From Streptomyces graminofaciens (GTDB lineage: Bacteria; Actinomycetota; Actinomycetes; Streptomycetales; Streptomycetaceae), in assembly GCF_030294945.1 (NCBI RefSeq), contig NZ_AP018448.1, positions 744,001 through 808,000 of the forward strand: a stretch of DNA of 64,000 nucleotides. Direction: 5' to 3'. Positions 25,714-35,749 of the stretch are shown here, one piece after another. The stretch's first letter is position 1. Every line of letters starts with the position of its first letter. Under the pieces are notes generated by a model. It saw nothing but the letters and a program-made list of their open reading frames with translations, ran no database searches and had not been told where the DNA came from. The position numbers and the translations under genes were made by a program.

Positions 25714-27284
25714 CAGGTGAGATCGCTTTCGTCGTGCTCGGAGACGTCGGAGGCGGGCTGGGTGGGCAGGCCGAAGGAGGACCAGGCGGAGGTGCCGGGC
25801 TGCAGGGAGTGTTCTTCGCTGCGGCGGACGGGTTCGGTGTGTTCGCGTGTGGCCTGGTAGTCGACGATGGACAGCAGGTCCTTGTCCGCGAAGCGTGCGG
25901 TGACCGCGGCGGTGCCCAGGGCCCGGTCGACTTCGGCCACCGAGTAGAGCTTGGAAAGGGCGACGGCCTCGGCCATCTTCGCCTTGATGCGGCGGACCCC
26001 GGACGCCCCTGCTTCGACCAGCCAGGACGCGGCTCCGGGGCCGAGCTGGAGGAAGGCAGCCTCCTCTGCGGAAGTGGCCTTCGGGGTGCGGTCGTTGTCC
26101 TTGTTCTCCCGCGGCGGGTAGTGGTCGTCGTCCAGGACCGGGGTGCCCGGCTGCCCGCGGCGGTGACGGGCGGCCTCGAGGGCCGAGCCGTCCTCGCCGA
26201 CCGCGGTGACGATCAGCTCGTCGCCGTGGAACCGGGCCCAGACCCGGTTGTCGATCAGTTCGTGCGGAACGGAGTAACGGACCCCTTCGACGGAGATTGT
26301 GGACTCCCAGTTCACCCGCCGGGTGGTGCCGAACGCGGCGGTGAACGGCCGTCTGGGCAGCGGGTGCAGCCGCTGTCGTTCCTCGGCGAGCCGCTCGACC
26401 GGCTTGCGTCGAGTCGCGCGGTGGATGCGGGAGTTGACCTCGTCGCAGAACGCTCGGCAGGCCGCCTCCAGCTCGCCGAATGTCTTGTAGTGCTCGCGCA
26501 GATTGACGTCCTTCGGCACCAGGTCGGCCTTCGCGATCCGGACCGTCGCCTCGGAACCGCCCTTCGTCTCCGGGTCCGCGGGCAGACACGTGCGTATGGT
26601 CGTGCCGTAGTGCCGGGCGACCTCGACGATCTCCGGGTTGCGGACCGCGATCCCGGCAACGTGATCGGTGGTGACCGTCTTCTCGTTGTCCGTCAGGACG
26701 TAGGCCGGCACTCCGCCGATCCGGCGGAACGTCGCGTCCAGACACGAGGTGACCGTCGGCAGCGTCTTGTCCCAGATCGGGATCACGATCCGGAACCGGG
26801 ACCAGGCCAGCCAGGCGCACCACAGGATGGTCTTGCGGCCCTGGATGGTCGGCCCGTCGCCGAAGTCGTACTGAATCCACAGCCCCGGCTCGGTCACCCA
26901 CGGGCGATAGACCCGCCGTCGACCGGCTCTGAACTGGGCTTTCGCCTCGGCAACGGTGCGGCGGGTGGTGCGTTCCCCGCCGGTGAAGCCCATCGCGACG
27001 ATCCTCTTGTGCACCACGTCCGCGCGGATCTTGCCCTGCGAACGGACCACCAGTTCCTCGATCTTCGGCGGATAGTCGTCGATCGCGCGGGCTCGGTGAC
27101 GGCGCTGGTCGGGATGCTGGCCGGCGGCCCGCATCTTCACATACCGGGCCACCGTGTGGTGGTCGACGCCGGTCAGCTCGGCCGCGGCGCGGTAACTGCC
27201 CGTGAGGTCGTACGCCTCAAGGATCTCCATGATCTCCCTGCTGTTCTTCACCCGCCCGAGCCTCGCCGAGCGGGAAGCGTCCAA
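25713..27284 (-). CDS. istA: IS21 transposase IstA
   Basis: A 523-residue DDE recombinase. The N-terminal HTH region (MEILEAYDLTGSYRAAAELTG) is followed by the catalytic core: WIQYDFGDGPTIQGRKTILW with the first Asp, PAYVLTDNEKTVTTDHVAG with the second, and KGGSEATVRIAKADLV with the Glu. The C-terminal Mu-type beta-barrel segment contains VEGVRYSVPHELI. Length is normal and no lesion is visible. Confidence 0.93.
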   Translation of the reverse strand: MDASRSARLGRVKNSREIMEILEAYDLTGSYRAAAELTGVDHHTVARYVKMRAAGQHPDQRRHRARAIDDYPPKIEELVVRSQGKIRADVVHKRIVAMGFTGGERTTRRTVAEAKAQFRAGRRRVYRPWVTEPGLWIQYDFGDGPTIQGRKTILWCAWLAWSRFRIVIPIWDKTLPTVTSCLDATFRRIGGVPAYVLTDNEKTVTTDHVAGIAVRNPEIVEVARHYGTTIRTCLPADPETKGGSEATVRIAKADLVPKDVNLREHYKTFGELEAACRAFCDEVNSRIHRATRRKPVERLAEERQRLHPLPRRPFTAAFGTTRRVNWESTISVEGVRYSVPHELIDNRVWARFHGDELIVTAVGEDGSALEAARHRRGQPGTPVLDDDHYPPRENKDNDRTPKATSAEEAAFLQLGPGAASWLVEAGASGVRRIKAKMAEAVALSKLYSVAEVDRALGTAAVTARFADKDLLSIVDYQATREHTEPVRRSEEHSLQPGTSAWSSFGLPTQPASDVSEHDESDLT

Positions 27285-27491
27285 TGCGAGCGGGGAGATA
27301 TCTGGCCGTACGTGGGGAATCCCGTGGCCATCAGTGGGGCGGTAAATGGCCGCCTATGGGGAGCTTGTCATGGCCGCCGTCACCCGTCGCATCAGCGATC
27401 AAGACTTACAGCTGCCGTGACAGAGGAGGACATTTACGAGCGAACAGCCGCACCGATCAGCCATCGAAACCCGCTGACGAATCGAGGCTAA

Positions 27492-28389
27492 GAGCTCGTA
27501 ACACGATCTTGTTGAGGTGCGCTGGTTGGGCGTGACCGGTCTGTTGATTCGGCCGTTTGTGATGCTGTGAGTACTCGGCCGTGGATCGTGGACGACGACT
27601 TGTGGGCGCTGATCGAACCGTTGTTGCCGCCCTGGCCGGAGCGGTCACCAGGCCCGCGGCCAGTGGCGGATCGGCTCTGTCTCCAGGGCATCCTCTACGT
27701 CCTCTACAACGACATAGCCTGGCAACTCCTGCCGCTGGAGCTGGGGTTCGGCTCGGGACAGACCTGCTGGCGCCGCCTGGAGCGGTGGCAGCAGGCAGGA
27801 GTCTTCGACCATCTGCACCGCATCCTGCTCGCGGAGCTGAACGCGGCCGGCCAACTCGACTGGTCGCGGGCCTGCGTGGACGGCTCCCATGTCCGCGCGA
27901 AAAAGGGGGTGCCGACACCGGTCCGTCGCCGGTCGACCGACGCAAGACGGGCAGCAAACACCATCTGATCTGCGACGGACGCGGCACTCCGCTCAAGGTC
28001 ATCACGACCGCGGCGAACGTCAACGATGTCACCCAAACCCTCGCTCTGGTCGATGGCATCCCACCTGTCGCCGGCCGCCCCGGCCGTCCTCGCAGGCGTC
28101 CAGAAGCCCTGCTCGGAGACAAGGGCTACGACTCCAATCCGAACCGCGAAGAGCTCCGCAAGCGGCGGATCCTGCCTGTCATCTCCCGCAAGGGCGCCCC
28201 GAACATCAAGGGCATGGGCAAGCTCCGTTACGTTGTCGAGCAGACCTTCGCCCTGCTCCACCACTTCAAAGACTCGCCGTCCGCTGGGAACGCCGCACCG
28301 AGCTCCACGATGCCTTCGTCTCCCTCGCCTGCAGTCTGATCTGCTGGCGACGCCTCAGGAAGGCCCGCTCATGATCGTGTTACGAGCTC
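27492..28389 (+). mobile_element. IS5-type element 1 (two-frame transposase)
   Basis: Perfect 17-bp terminal inverted repeats, GAGCTCGTAACACGATC at 27492-27508 and its complement at 28373-28389, enclose a frameshifted transposase. Size 898 bp. No clear target duplication. Confidence 0.9.
27567..28374 (+). pseudogene. IS5-type transposase with -1 site and extra frameshift
   Basis: The first frame (27567-27968) encodes RPWIVDDDLWALIEPLLPPW to DWSRACVDGSHVRAKKGV, the DUF4096-like N-terminal domain with the first catalytic Asp. At AAAAAGGGGG (about 27900) a -1 shift joins GPSPVDRRKTGSKHHLICDG, then the ALLGDKGYDSNPNREELRKR part. That shift is probably programmed. Near 28272 one base is missing, so the correct end HFKRLAVRWERRTELHDAF lies in a third frame. 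The element is therefore likely inactive. Confidence 0.85.
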
Positions 28390-28529
28390 ATAGGAGCTTC
28401 AGAGTCAAGCTCAGACTGGCTCAGCTACTTGAAGCGAAACAGGGAAGTTAGTGTATCGGGTCTCCATCGTGAACTTCGCTGCCGATGGGCACAGGCAGGC
28501 TTCGCGTTCACACGCCTTCACATCTCTCA

Positions 28530-28943
28530 TCAGAGGTTCATCACCCGAGGGAATTTCTCTGGATCTCCGTAGGAAAGGATCCTCCCCAAACCAATTCGCA
28601 GTCCCGCCATGTCGCTGCCAGAATGAAACGCAAGAACAATATTCTCATTCGGCAGTTCAAGTTCCTCAATAGCCTCTTCGCGGAACCGAAGGGTCAGTCT
28701 ATTTTGAGAAATGGACACCTCTTCAACCCCGCCATAATCGACGCCTCCGGACTCATTGAGGATGCAATAGCTATCTAGCCCAAGTCTACGGTTTTGCTCA
28801 CTGGGCTCTTCGAGGCCACACTGGAATACGAGGTAGCACCCTTGACCAGCTTCATCTTCCGCAAGGCCAACGGTGAAGACGGAATCAGGGAGATTTTCCT
28901 CGATTGAAATCTTCCTTACGACCCAACCGTGACGACTCGGCAT
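28530..28943 (-). CDS. Imm10-family immunity protein
   Basis: A 137-residue acidic protein. VFTVGLAEDEAGQGCYLVFQ, LGLDSYCILNESGGVDYGG, LTLRFREEAIEELELP and LRIGLGRIL follow the Imm10 pattern of polymorphic-toxin immunity proteins. It starts at ATG 28943, one base after the stop codon of the RHS toxin; GGGGAG in the toxin's last codons serves as ribosome site, so the two are translationally coupled. It should neutralise the toxin's C-terminal domain by direct binding. Confidence 0.82.
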   Translation of the reverse strand: MPSRHGWVVRKISIEENLPDSVFTVGLAEDEAGQGCYLVFQCGLEEPSEQNRRLGLDSYCILNESGGVDYGGVEEVSISQNRLTLRFREEAIEELELPNENIVLAFHSGSDMAGLRIGLGRILSYGDPEKFPRVMNL

Positions 28944-28944
28944 G

Positions 28945-31900
28945 TCACTCCCCTGCAGTGCTCCACGTCCTGTTTCCCCAAACGTACACGAACGTCGCAC
29001 CCGTCTCAGCGGCGGCTCGCCTCATAGAGCCCTGGCACTGCGAGCACGGATTTTTGGTTCCATGGATCGTCACAGTGTCCCCAGGGCTGACAGGCGCTAG
29101 CTTCGCGTAGCGATCACCAGGGATTCGAACCGTGGGGCTGCCGCCGGACATACGTGTCGCTCGACTCTCCGTATGACTGGCTTGCGTATTATTCGGAAAT
29201 CCAAGAGCAGCCTCCTCCGGCGTCTGGCTCCCACTGCGCAGTGTATATGCATTGACTTTCACTCCTTCCGCGTCGCGAACCTCCACAAGAGCCCAGTGCG
29301 TCGACTTTGTTGTCGCACCGATGATTGACCCCTTGGAATCCGCTGCCCCCTTCCCTCTATATGAAGGCCTGTGAGAGAAGATTGCCGCAAGAGCGCTGGG
29401 TACTTGATAGGCGTCACTCGATGTGTCGTAGCCGTAGCCAGCTACCCAGGCATCGAATTGAGCCCCGTAGTCGCATCCCGGAGAACCGGGCCCTCCGCCA
29501 TTTCTGCAGTCACCGTCAAAGATCCATCCGGTGTATTCAACCGTGTGTGGGACATTCGATATCAAACCGTAGAAGGTCTCGCCAACGCCGCGGCAGACAC
29601 TGGAGACGAAGCCCCAGGAGCCGCAGCCCCCGTCTGAGTTGCTGCCTCCCGCGCCTGTTCCAGTCGCGGTAGTGGTTCCACCACCTCCGCCCGAGCCGCC
29701 ACCAGACCTCTTCTTGGGTTCGGTGTCAGTGTCAGGCCCAGGACAGGTGACGGAATAGGCGCCGCACGTCTCCATGAGCCCTGAGGGGTCGGAGTAGTTG
29801 ATGGGGTCGTTCCGGCTGTAGCTGTAGGCGGAGAGGTTCTGCGGGGAATAGGGGGCGCTGAGGGGGTCCGGGCTGAGGAACCGGCCCAGGTGGGGGTCGT
29901 AGGCGCGGGCGCCGAGAAGGGACAAGCCCGTGCTGGTGTCCTCTGTCTTGCCGAGGAAGCCGTTGTCGGTGCCGGTAGGCAAAGTGCCGTTGCGTTCGTC
30001 CCCGAAGGGGGTGTAGCGGCGGCGGGTGGGGGTGCCGGTGGAGGCGTCGACGGTGAGTTGTGTGGAGGCTTGGGTGTCGGCCAACAGGTAGGTGAGTTTG
30101 CCGTTGGTGGCGGTTGTGCCCTTGGTCGTGCGCATGGCCACGGTGGCCGCACCGTTGGTGTAGTACCGGGTCGCGGTGACCTTTGTGCCGTTGGTGGTGC
30201 GTAGTTCGGTGCCGCCGAAGGAGGCGACGGTCTCCTGGGGCGTGGTGCGGAGCAGGAGGTTGCCGTCTGCGTCGTAGGCGTAGCGGGTCAGTTCGCTGCC
30301 GCTGGGCTTGGTGGTCTTGACCGTGGACAGCTGGGCAAGCTTCGTCCACGTGTAGTCCGTGGTCGTCTTTTCTGCAGCGGCGGGCTCTTCGACGCGCTGC
30401 GTCATCGTGCCGTTGTCGTCGTAGGTGAAGGTGTCCGTTTGGGTGGCGGTTCCGCTGGTCTTGTTGATGATCTTGCGGACGCCATGTGGCCAGGCTGCGT
30501 TGGCCGTCGTCCAGGTGCCAGCGTCGTCGTAGCCGGGGTAGATGTAGTCGCGCAGGGTGGCCACGCCTGCCGAGTTGGTGTCCGTGGCCGACTGCAGGTT
30601 GCCCATGCGGTCGTAGGTGTAGGCGGTCTGGTATGGGGCCGTGCCCGTGAAGTCGGACGTGGTCTGTGCGGTGTTGGCGCAGATGCCGGCCGTGGAGTGG
30701 GTAAAGGCTCTGCTCAGGCGGCGCTGGTCGTCGTAGCGGAAGCACTGCGACTGGGCGGTCTGGCCGGTGGCCTGCTCCCGCAGCTCGGTGATACGGCCGG
30801 TCAGGTCGTAGGTGTAGGTGTCCTTCTGGGCCTCGGTGACCAGTTCATCGACCGTGGTGGTCGTCGCGATGGTCTTCAGCCAGCGGGTGCCGTTGCTGTC
30901 GTCGTAGGCGTAGCTGCGCTTGGCCCGGATGCCGTTGCCGCCAATCCCGGTACCGTAGTTGCGCTCGACCAGGCGACCATAGGCGTCGTAGGCGGTGCCG
31001 TCGATGTAGACGGTGCTGCCCAGGGTGCTGGTGAGGCGGGAAGGATAGCCATAGGCGTCGTACGCAGTGGTCACCGTCTCCTCGGCGAGTCCACCCGCGC
31101 TGGGGTAGATCACCTTGGTAACGTGGTCGGCGGCGTCGTACGTGAGCGAGGTCGTGTAGTTCCCGGCCAGGCCGTTGATACCGGCAGGGATGGTGACCGT
31201 GCTGCTCAGTGCGCGGCCGCGGGCGTCAAAGGACCCGACCTTGATGGTGTACGTGTTGCCCGCTGTGTCACGGCTGCTGGTGGAGGTGATCTTGCCCTTG
31301 CCGTTTGTGATGTTCAGGCCATCCCAGGTCCAGGCAGCGAGTTCGTCCGAACCACTGGAGACGGCCGTCTTGCGGCCGAGATTGTCGTACCCGTAGGTGA
31401 GGACGGTTTTACCGCCGTTGCTGGTCGTCTTGCTGATCTTGCCGTTGGCGTCGTACTCGGTCGTCGAGTCGCCGGCGTCCGGGTCGTCTACGGTGATGCG
31501 CTGGCCGGTCCAGTCGTAGGTGTAGAAGGTGTTGTTGCCGCGGGGGTCGGTGATCTGCTTCAGTTCGCCCTTGCCGCTGTAGGCGTAGGCGGTGGTAAAG
31601 GTGGAGCTGCCGCTGTGTTCGACGACCTTGGAGACCTGTCCGTAGACATCGGTGTACGTGTCGGTAGGGGGGCCCACGGCAGGCTGGACGACTGTGTAGT
31701 CGCCGTTGTAGGTGGTGGTGACCTGGCCTTCGTCCTGGGTCACTCCGTACGCCTGGATCCGGGAAGTTACGGTGCGGCCGACCCAGTCCAGGACCAGGTC
31801 GTTGTACGAAGGGAGTTCGGCGACCTGAGGGCTGGAGGGGCCGCCAGAGCCGGCAGTGCCCTGGTTGCGGAAGACGGCTGAGGTGCCGGTGACCTGTCCG

Positions 31901-34900
31901 GCGGAGTCGTAGCGGGTGACCGCCACCTGCCGGTACGGAAGGGTCTGGTTGGTCGCGGCGTCGAGGTCGCTCGGCAGCGGGGTCTGTGTTTCGCGGGCGC
32001 GGCCGAGGCCGTCCATATAGGCGTGCGAGGTCAGATAGGTTGTGCCGGACTGCAGCACGTGGCTGGCCACGTGGGGGTAGCCGTCGACCGCGTCCGGGAC
32101 CTCGGCACTGTTGGTCGACGTGGGGATGCTGTAGCTGAACTTCATCGACGGCGAGCTGCCGCTCTCGGTGGGCTTCCACACCTCCACCACCCGGCCCGCG
32201 GAATCCAGGGTCACGTTGGTGGAGTGGCCGTTGGCGTCCTTGACGGTGGTCGGTGTGCCCCAGAAGCGGGACGTCCACACGGTGGAGGTCAGCCCGGTGC
32301 GCGCGGAGGCGGTGCCGTCGGGGTCGGGGGTTGTGGTCGTGACGCCGTCCAGGGGCCAGGTGTTGGCCGGGCTGTATGTGGTGGTGGTGCGGTTGTGCTT
32401 GCCGTCTTCGGTCCACACCACGCGGCCGGCGTAGTCGTAGCCGGACCACGTCGAGCGATAGGTGCCAGACTTCGTGTAGGTGCGTGCCTCGGTCGGGTTG
32501 CCGTCGACCGGCTTGTTGCCTGCCACGCTCGTGGCGCCGTCGTACAGGGTGGTGGCGTAACCGTCCTGGTTGCTGTCGGCGATGCTGGAGCAGCCGACCG
32601 AGTAGTGCTTGGTCTGGTCCTGCAGCACGGTCCAGCGCTGGGCGCCGGTGGAGTCGTAGTTGTCGGTGTTGTAGGCGCGGCCGTAGGTGGTGCAGCGATT
32701 GTCGGAGACGTTCGGCTCGCCCCAGTCGTCTACGCGCATGGGCAGGCCGAAGGTGGTGGAGGCAGCCTCGGTGTCGTCGTACTCGTTCTCCACCGTGTGC
32801 TCGCGCCAGCCGCCGCTGACTTTGGTGCTGGTCGTGGTCTTGGACTCGCGGACGAAGCGGGCGTCGGGCAGACCGTCGTACTGGGCGGTGTTGTGGGACC
32901 AGTACGAGTGGTAAGTGCGTTCGTGGGAGACGTCCTGATCGTCCCGCAAGGACGTGGACAGCACCTTCCCGGCCAGCCAGTCGTGGTCGGTGAATTCGCT
33001 GCCGTCACCGTTGTTGACCTTGACGGTCTTGGTTGCTGATGCGTCGGTCTTGGAGGTGCGGTCGCCGTCCAGGCCCCGGTAGAGCCAGTACTTCTTGGCC
33101 TTCTTGCCGGTGCCCGCGCCCGTGGAGACCTGGACCTCCTGGTAGCCGCGCCAGTCGGACCAGGATTCGTCCTCGTCCTTGGTGAGGGGGTCGTTGGTGA
33201 ACCGCCAGCCGGCGCCGTCCTCGTAGGCGTACGAGGTGGTCATCTTCGGGGCGCCGTCCTGGTTGATCGTCACCGTCGGGTCGACTTCAACCTGGGTGAC
33301 CAGGAACTTCTTGAACCAGCCGGTGCGGGCCTCGGTCTCGCCTTCCGGGGTCCACTTCTGCCAGTAGCAGTCCTGCGTGTTGGACGCCTGGGTGGGCAGG
33401 TTGTCGCTGTCGCAGGGGTTGGCGAACCCGTAGGACACGGTGGTGGTGGCCCCGAGGTCGCCGTGGATCTCCTCGATGCGGGGGAAGTTGAGTTCGGCGG
33501 AGCCGACCTTGTTGTCCAGGTCGACCCGGTTGAAGTTGATCACCGGCAGGACGAGGTCGGTGCCGTTGCCGTACGTCCGGCGCTGCACGTAGTCCAGCCA
33601 CAGCGTCTTGCCGATCGTCCCGTTGGGGTTCGGCATGCCGTACTTGTTCTGGTACTGCTGCACCAGGTCCCAGCCGGTGCCGTCCTGGTCACTGACGTAG
33701 GTCTTGATGTCCCACAGCATGTCCGTGGAGAAGAACGTGGGGTAGTACGTCTTGCCCGCGCACTCGTAGTCCGCCGACGTGCCGTCACACATGAGATCGA
33801 CGGGCACGTCCGGGTACGAGGTCGGTTTGGCGTCGAAGGTGGGGCAGGCAGCGGGCTCGTCGCGCAGCGGGTCGTTCTCGTTGACGCGCTCGATACAGCG
33901 GTTGACGTGGCTCAGCTCGACCTTCGCCGGGACCTTGCCGCCGGTGATCTGGGAGGACCAGCCGTACTGGATCTCCTTCACGTAGCCGGAGGAGACGTAC
34001 TGGCGTGCCTTGTCGGTGGTGGCGACCGAGCGGTAGTGGTTGTACTCCTTGTCGTAGAAGTACATGGTCTCGACCTCGTTGGCGTCGACCACCCGGTCGA
34101 GGTTCCAGCGCCAGGCCTGGGTGCACGGCTCGGGGAACTGGTCGTGGCAGGGCTCACCGGCGTCGTTGCCGACGACGGGCACGGTGAAGACGGAGGCGGT
34201 CGCGGTGCCGGTGCGCTCCGAGCGGCCCCAGCCGAAGTAGTAGCGGTGGCCGTCCTGGGAGGAGATCACCCAGTATTCGCCGTCGCGGCCCGCGCCGTGC
34301 CCGTTGAGCAGGCGCTGCACACGCCAGCCCGGGTCGTCCTTCACGTGGTACGCGCCACTGCCGGTGTTGTCCTGGATCAGCTCCGAGGTGACCCCGTTGA
34401 GGTTGATGACGTACACCGCGCCCGAGGGCTCATCGGCGGAGTTCGGCGAGTCCCAGCACATATCGCCGATGGTCGGCAGGCCGTCCTCGGTGCAGTTGCG
34501 GTAGCGGCGCTCGATGTAGCCGACGTTGAGGTCCCAGCCCATGCCGGCCCAGGAGGACTGGTTGTTCGACGCGGACGTACGGCCGTCCACGGACTGCGAG
34601 TTGTACGTCAGCGCCAGCGACGGCGCGGAACCCATAGGCGGCTCCGGCATCTGGATCGGAAGGTTGTACGTGAATGCGCCCGAGCCGGTCGAGACGTCCC
34701 ATGAGCCGGTCGGCGAGAGCGTCGACGCCCGGTAGTCACCCTCGTCGGAAGAAGAGCCCGTGTTCAGCAGGAACACGCTGCCACCGCTGCTCGCGGCCTC
34801 GCGCATGAGCTGCGTCGAGGCGCCCTCTGTCGTCGTGTCGGCGGCCGCCGTCACGGTGGCGGTCAGGGTGCCGGAGTCCGTGTTGTTCTCTGTCGGCACG

Positions 34901-35712
34901 ACCTCACGGTCCGTGCAGCCTGCCGCTCCCGGCGTCTGCAGTGCGCAGGCGGGGACCTTCACCAGGCGGAGGCGGGAGGCGAAGTCACCACCGTAGGCGT
35001 ACTTGAAGCCGGAGTAGTCGATGGCGACCTGGACCTCACCGGAAACGTCCACCCCGTCGGTCCGGGTGACCTCCAGGCCGAGACCGATACCACCGGCCGG
35101 GGCCACATCCTCACGGTCCAGGACCCGCACATCCACCTGGTCCGGGGAGACCGCATCCGCAGCGGGCTCGTCCGACGAGGACCCTTCCGGGTCCGGCACC
35201 GTAGCGGAATCGGCTTCCGGGCTCTCGCCCGACGGGTCCGCTGCGGTCTCCCCTGTTTCGGAGATGCCCGGGCTTGGCGAGGCGGTCTCGCCCTCAGTCA
35301 GCCGGGCCGAGCCCAGTTGGGCCTCGGCACCGGACGCCTCCACGACGGGGGCTACCTCGACGACGTCGGCGACCTGTGTGTCCTCGCCCCCGTCCGCGCT
35401 GCGCGTGGGGGACGATGCGGACGGTTCGGGAGCCACTGTGCCCGCCTCACCAGGAGCTGCCTCGGACAGATCGACCGTTGCCTCCGCCGCACTCGGCCAC
35501 CTCGGCGCGGGAAGCGGCTTGCCGACCTCCTCGGCCTGCTGCTGCGGGACCGAGCCGAGAGACTGCGACGGAACGACCGGTGTCGTGTCATCGGCAGCCG
35601 CGGTGGCCTGTTGCGGCACCACCGCCGACAGCAAACCCGCAAGCATCACACTCGCAAGGCCGACCGAGACAAAACGCGCGCGCCGAGCAGCCACTCGAAC
35701 CCCCCGCCCCAT
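28945..35712 (-). CDS. Secreted RHS polymorphic toxin with deaminase-like tip
   Basis: About 2255 residues. An Arg-rich n-region and hydrophobic core (SVGLASVMLAGLLSAVV) give a signal peptide. An acidic Ser/Pro-rich linker follows, then a SpvB/TcdB-like N-terminal segment (GAFTYNLPIQMPEPP), dozens of YD/RHS repeats (AYDADGNLL, TYDLTGRITEL and the like) and the RHS core end (GARAYDPHLGRFLSPDPL; NDPINYSDPSGL). After a Gly-rich hinge the final ~150 residues are a distinct toxin domain with SHTESRATRM (H-x-E) and KNPCSQCQGSM (PC-x2-C), the zinc motifs of deaminases. No start has a good ribosome site; I prefer ATG 35712 because the signal peptide follows, GTG 35745 being the alternative. The Imm10 gene is coupled downstream. 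Confidence 0.9.
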   Translation of the reverse strand: MGRGVRVAARRARFVSVGLASVMLAGLLSAVVPQQATAAADDTTPVVPSQSLGSVPQQQAEEVGKPLPAPRWPSAAEATVDLSEAAPGEAGTVAPEPSASSPTRSADGGEDTQVADVVEVAPVVEASGAEAQLGSARLTEGETASPSPGISETGETAADPSGESPEADSATVPDPEGSSSDEPAADAVSPDQVDVRVLDREDVAPAGGIGLGLEVTRTDGVDVSGEVQVAIDYSGFKYAYGGDFASRLRLVKVPACALQTPGAAGCTDREVVPTENNTDSGTLTATVTAAADTTTEGASTQLMREAASSGGSVFLLNTGSSSDEGDYRASTLSPTGSWDVSTGSGAFTYNLPIQMPEPPMGSAPSLALTYNSQSVDGRTSASNNQSSWAGMGWDLNVGYIERRYRNCTEDGLPTIGDMCWDSPNSADEPSGAVYVINLNGVTSELIQDNTGSGAYHVKDDPGWRVQRLLNGHGAGRDGEYWVISSQDGHRYYFGWGRSERTGTATASVFTVPVVGNDAGEPCHDQFPEPCTQAWRWNLDRVVDANEVETMYFYDKEYNHYRSVATTDKARQYVSSGYVKEIQYGWSSQITGGKVPAKVELSHVNRCIERVNENDPLRDEPAACPTFDAKPTSYPDVPVDLMCDGTSADYECAGKTYYPTFFSTDMLWDIKTYVSDQDGTGWDLVQQYQNKYGMPNPNGTIGKTLWLDYVQRRTYGNGTDLVLPVINFNRVDLDNKVGSAELNFPRIEEIHGDLGATTTVSYGFANPCDSDNLPTQASNTQDCYWQKWTPEGETEARTGWFKKFLVTQVEVDPTVTINQDGAPKMTTSYAYEDGAGWRFTNDPLTKDEDESWSDWRGYQEVQVSTGAGTGKKAKKYWLYRGLDGDRTSKTDASATKTVKVNNGDGSEFTDHDWLAGKVLSTSLRDDQDVSHERTYHSYWSHNTAQYDGLPDARFVRESKTTTSTKVSGGWREHTVENEYDDTEAASTTFGLPMRVDDWGEPNVSDNRCTTYGRAYNTDNYDSTGAQRWTVLQDQTKHYSVGCSSIADSNQDGYATTLYDGATSVAGNKPVDGNPTEARTYTKSGTYRSTWSGYDYAGRVVWTEDGKHNRTTTTYSPANTWPLDGVTTTTPDPDGTASARTGLTSTVWTSRFWGTPTTVKDANGHSTNVTLDSAGRVVEVWKPTESGSSPSMKFSYSIPTSTNSAEVPDAVDGYPHVASHVLQSGTTYLTSHAYMDGLGRARETQTPLPSDLDAATNQTLPYRQVAVTRYDSAGQVTGTSAVFRNQGTAGSGGPSSPQVAELPSYNDLVLDWVGRTVTSRIQAYGVTQDEGQVTTTYNGDYTVVQPAVGPPTDTYTDVYGQVSKVVEHSGSSTFTTAYAYSGKGELKQITDPRGNNTFYTYDWTGQRITVDDPDAGDSTTEYDANGKISKTTSNGGKTVLTYGYDNLGRKTAVSSGSDELAAWTWDGLNITNGKGKITSTSSRDTAGNTYTIKVGSFDARGRALSSTVTIPAGINGLAGNYTTSLTYDAADHVTKVIYPSAGGLAEETVTTAYDAYGYPSRLTSTLGSTVYIDGTAYDAYGRLVERNYGTGIGGNGIRAKRSYAYDDSNGTRWLKTIATTTTVDELVTEAQKDTYTYDLTGRITELREQATGQTAQSQCFRYDDQRRLSRAFTHSTAGICANTAQTTSDFTGTAPYQTAYTYDRMGNLQSATDTNSAGVATLRDYIYPGYDDAGTWTTANAAWPHGVRKIINKTSGTATQTDTFTYDDNGTMTQRVEEPAAAEKTTTDYTWTKLAQLSTVKTTKPSGSELTRYAYDADGNLLLRTTPQETVASFGGTELRTTNGTKVTATRYYTNGAATVAMRTTKGTTATNGKLTYLLADTQASTQLTVDASTGTPTRRRYTPFGDERNGTLPTGTDNGFLGKTEDTSTGLSLLGARAYDPHLGRFLSPDPLSAPYSPQNLSAYSYSRNDPINYSDPSGLMETCGAYSVTCPGPDTDTEPKKRSGGGSGGGGGTTTATGTGAGGSNSDGGCGSWGFVSSVCRGVGETFYGLISNVPHTVEYTGWIFDGDCRNGGGPGSPGCDYGAQFDAWVAGYGYDTSSDAYQVPSALAAIFSHRPSYRGKGAADSKGSIIGATTKSTHWALVEVRDAEGVKVNAYTLRSGSQTPEEAALGFPNNTQASHTESRATRMSGGSPTVRIPGDRYAKLAPVSPGDTVTIHGTKNPCSQCQGSMRRAAAETGATFVYVWGNRTWSTAGE

Positions 35713-35749
35713 GCGGACCGCGTCAACGCGCGGGCCGCAGCTCACATGT

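Larger units (their letters stand above)
24810..27382 (-). mobile_element. IS21-family element 1
   Basis: istA and istB are intact and overlapping. Both ends carry several copies of a TGGCCGCC-NNN-GGGGA motif (about 24812-24900 and 27320-27380), the multiple transposase binding sites typical of IS21. The inferred outer ends both finish in CA. No target duplication is seen, and the left edge cuts the DUF3427 gene whose missing half is not on the other side, so the element has taken part in a rearrangement. Boundaries are inferred from the repeats. Confidence 0.8.

Noticed and set aside
24922..26901. 659-codon frame joining istB with antisense-like istA sequence
   Set aside because: The istB protein begins at 25713 with coupling to istA; the upstream extension is an out-of-frame shadow of istA.
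30439..31881. Long plus-strand open frame (480 codons) opposite the RHS gene
   Set aside because: It is the antisense shadow of the RHS repeats; composition is Val/Gly-rich and it has no family motif, while the minus strand has a continuous RHS protein.
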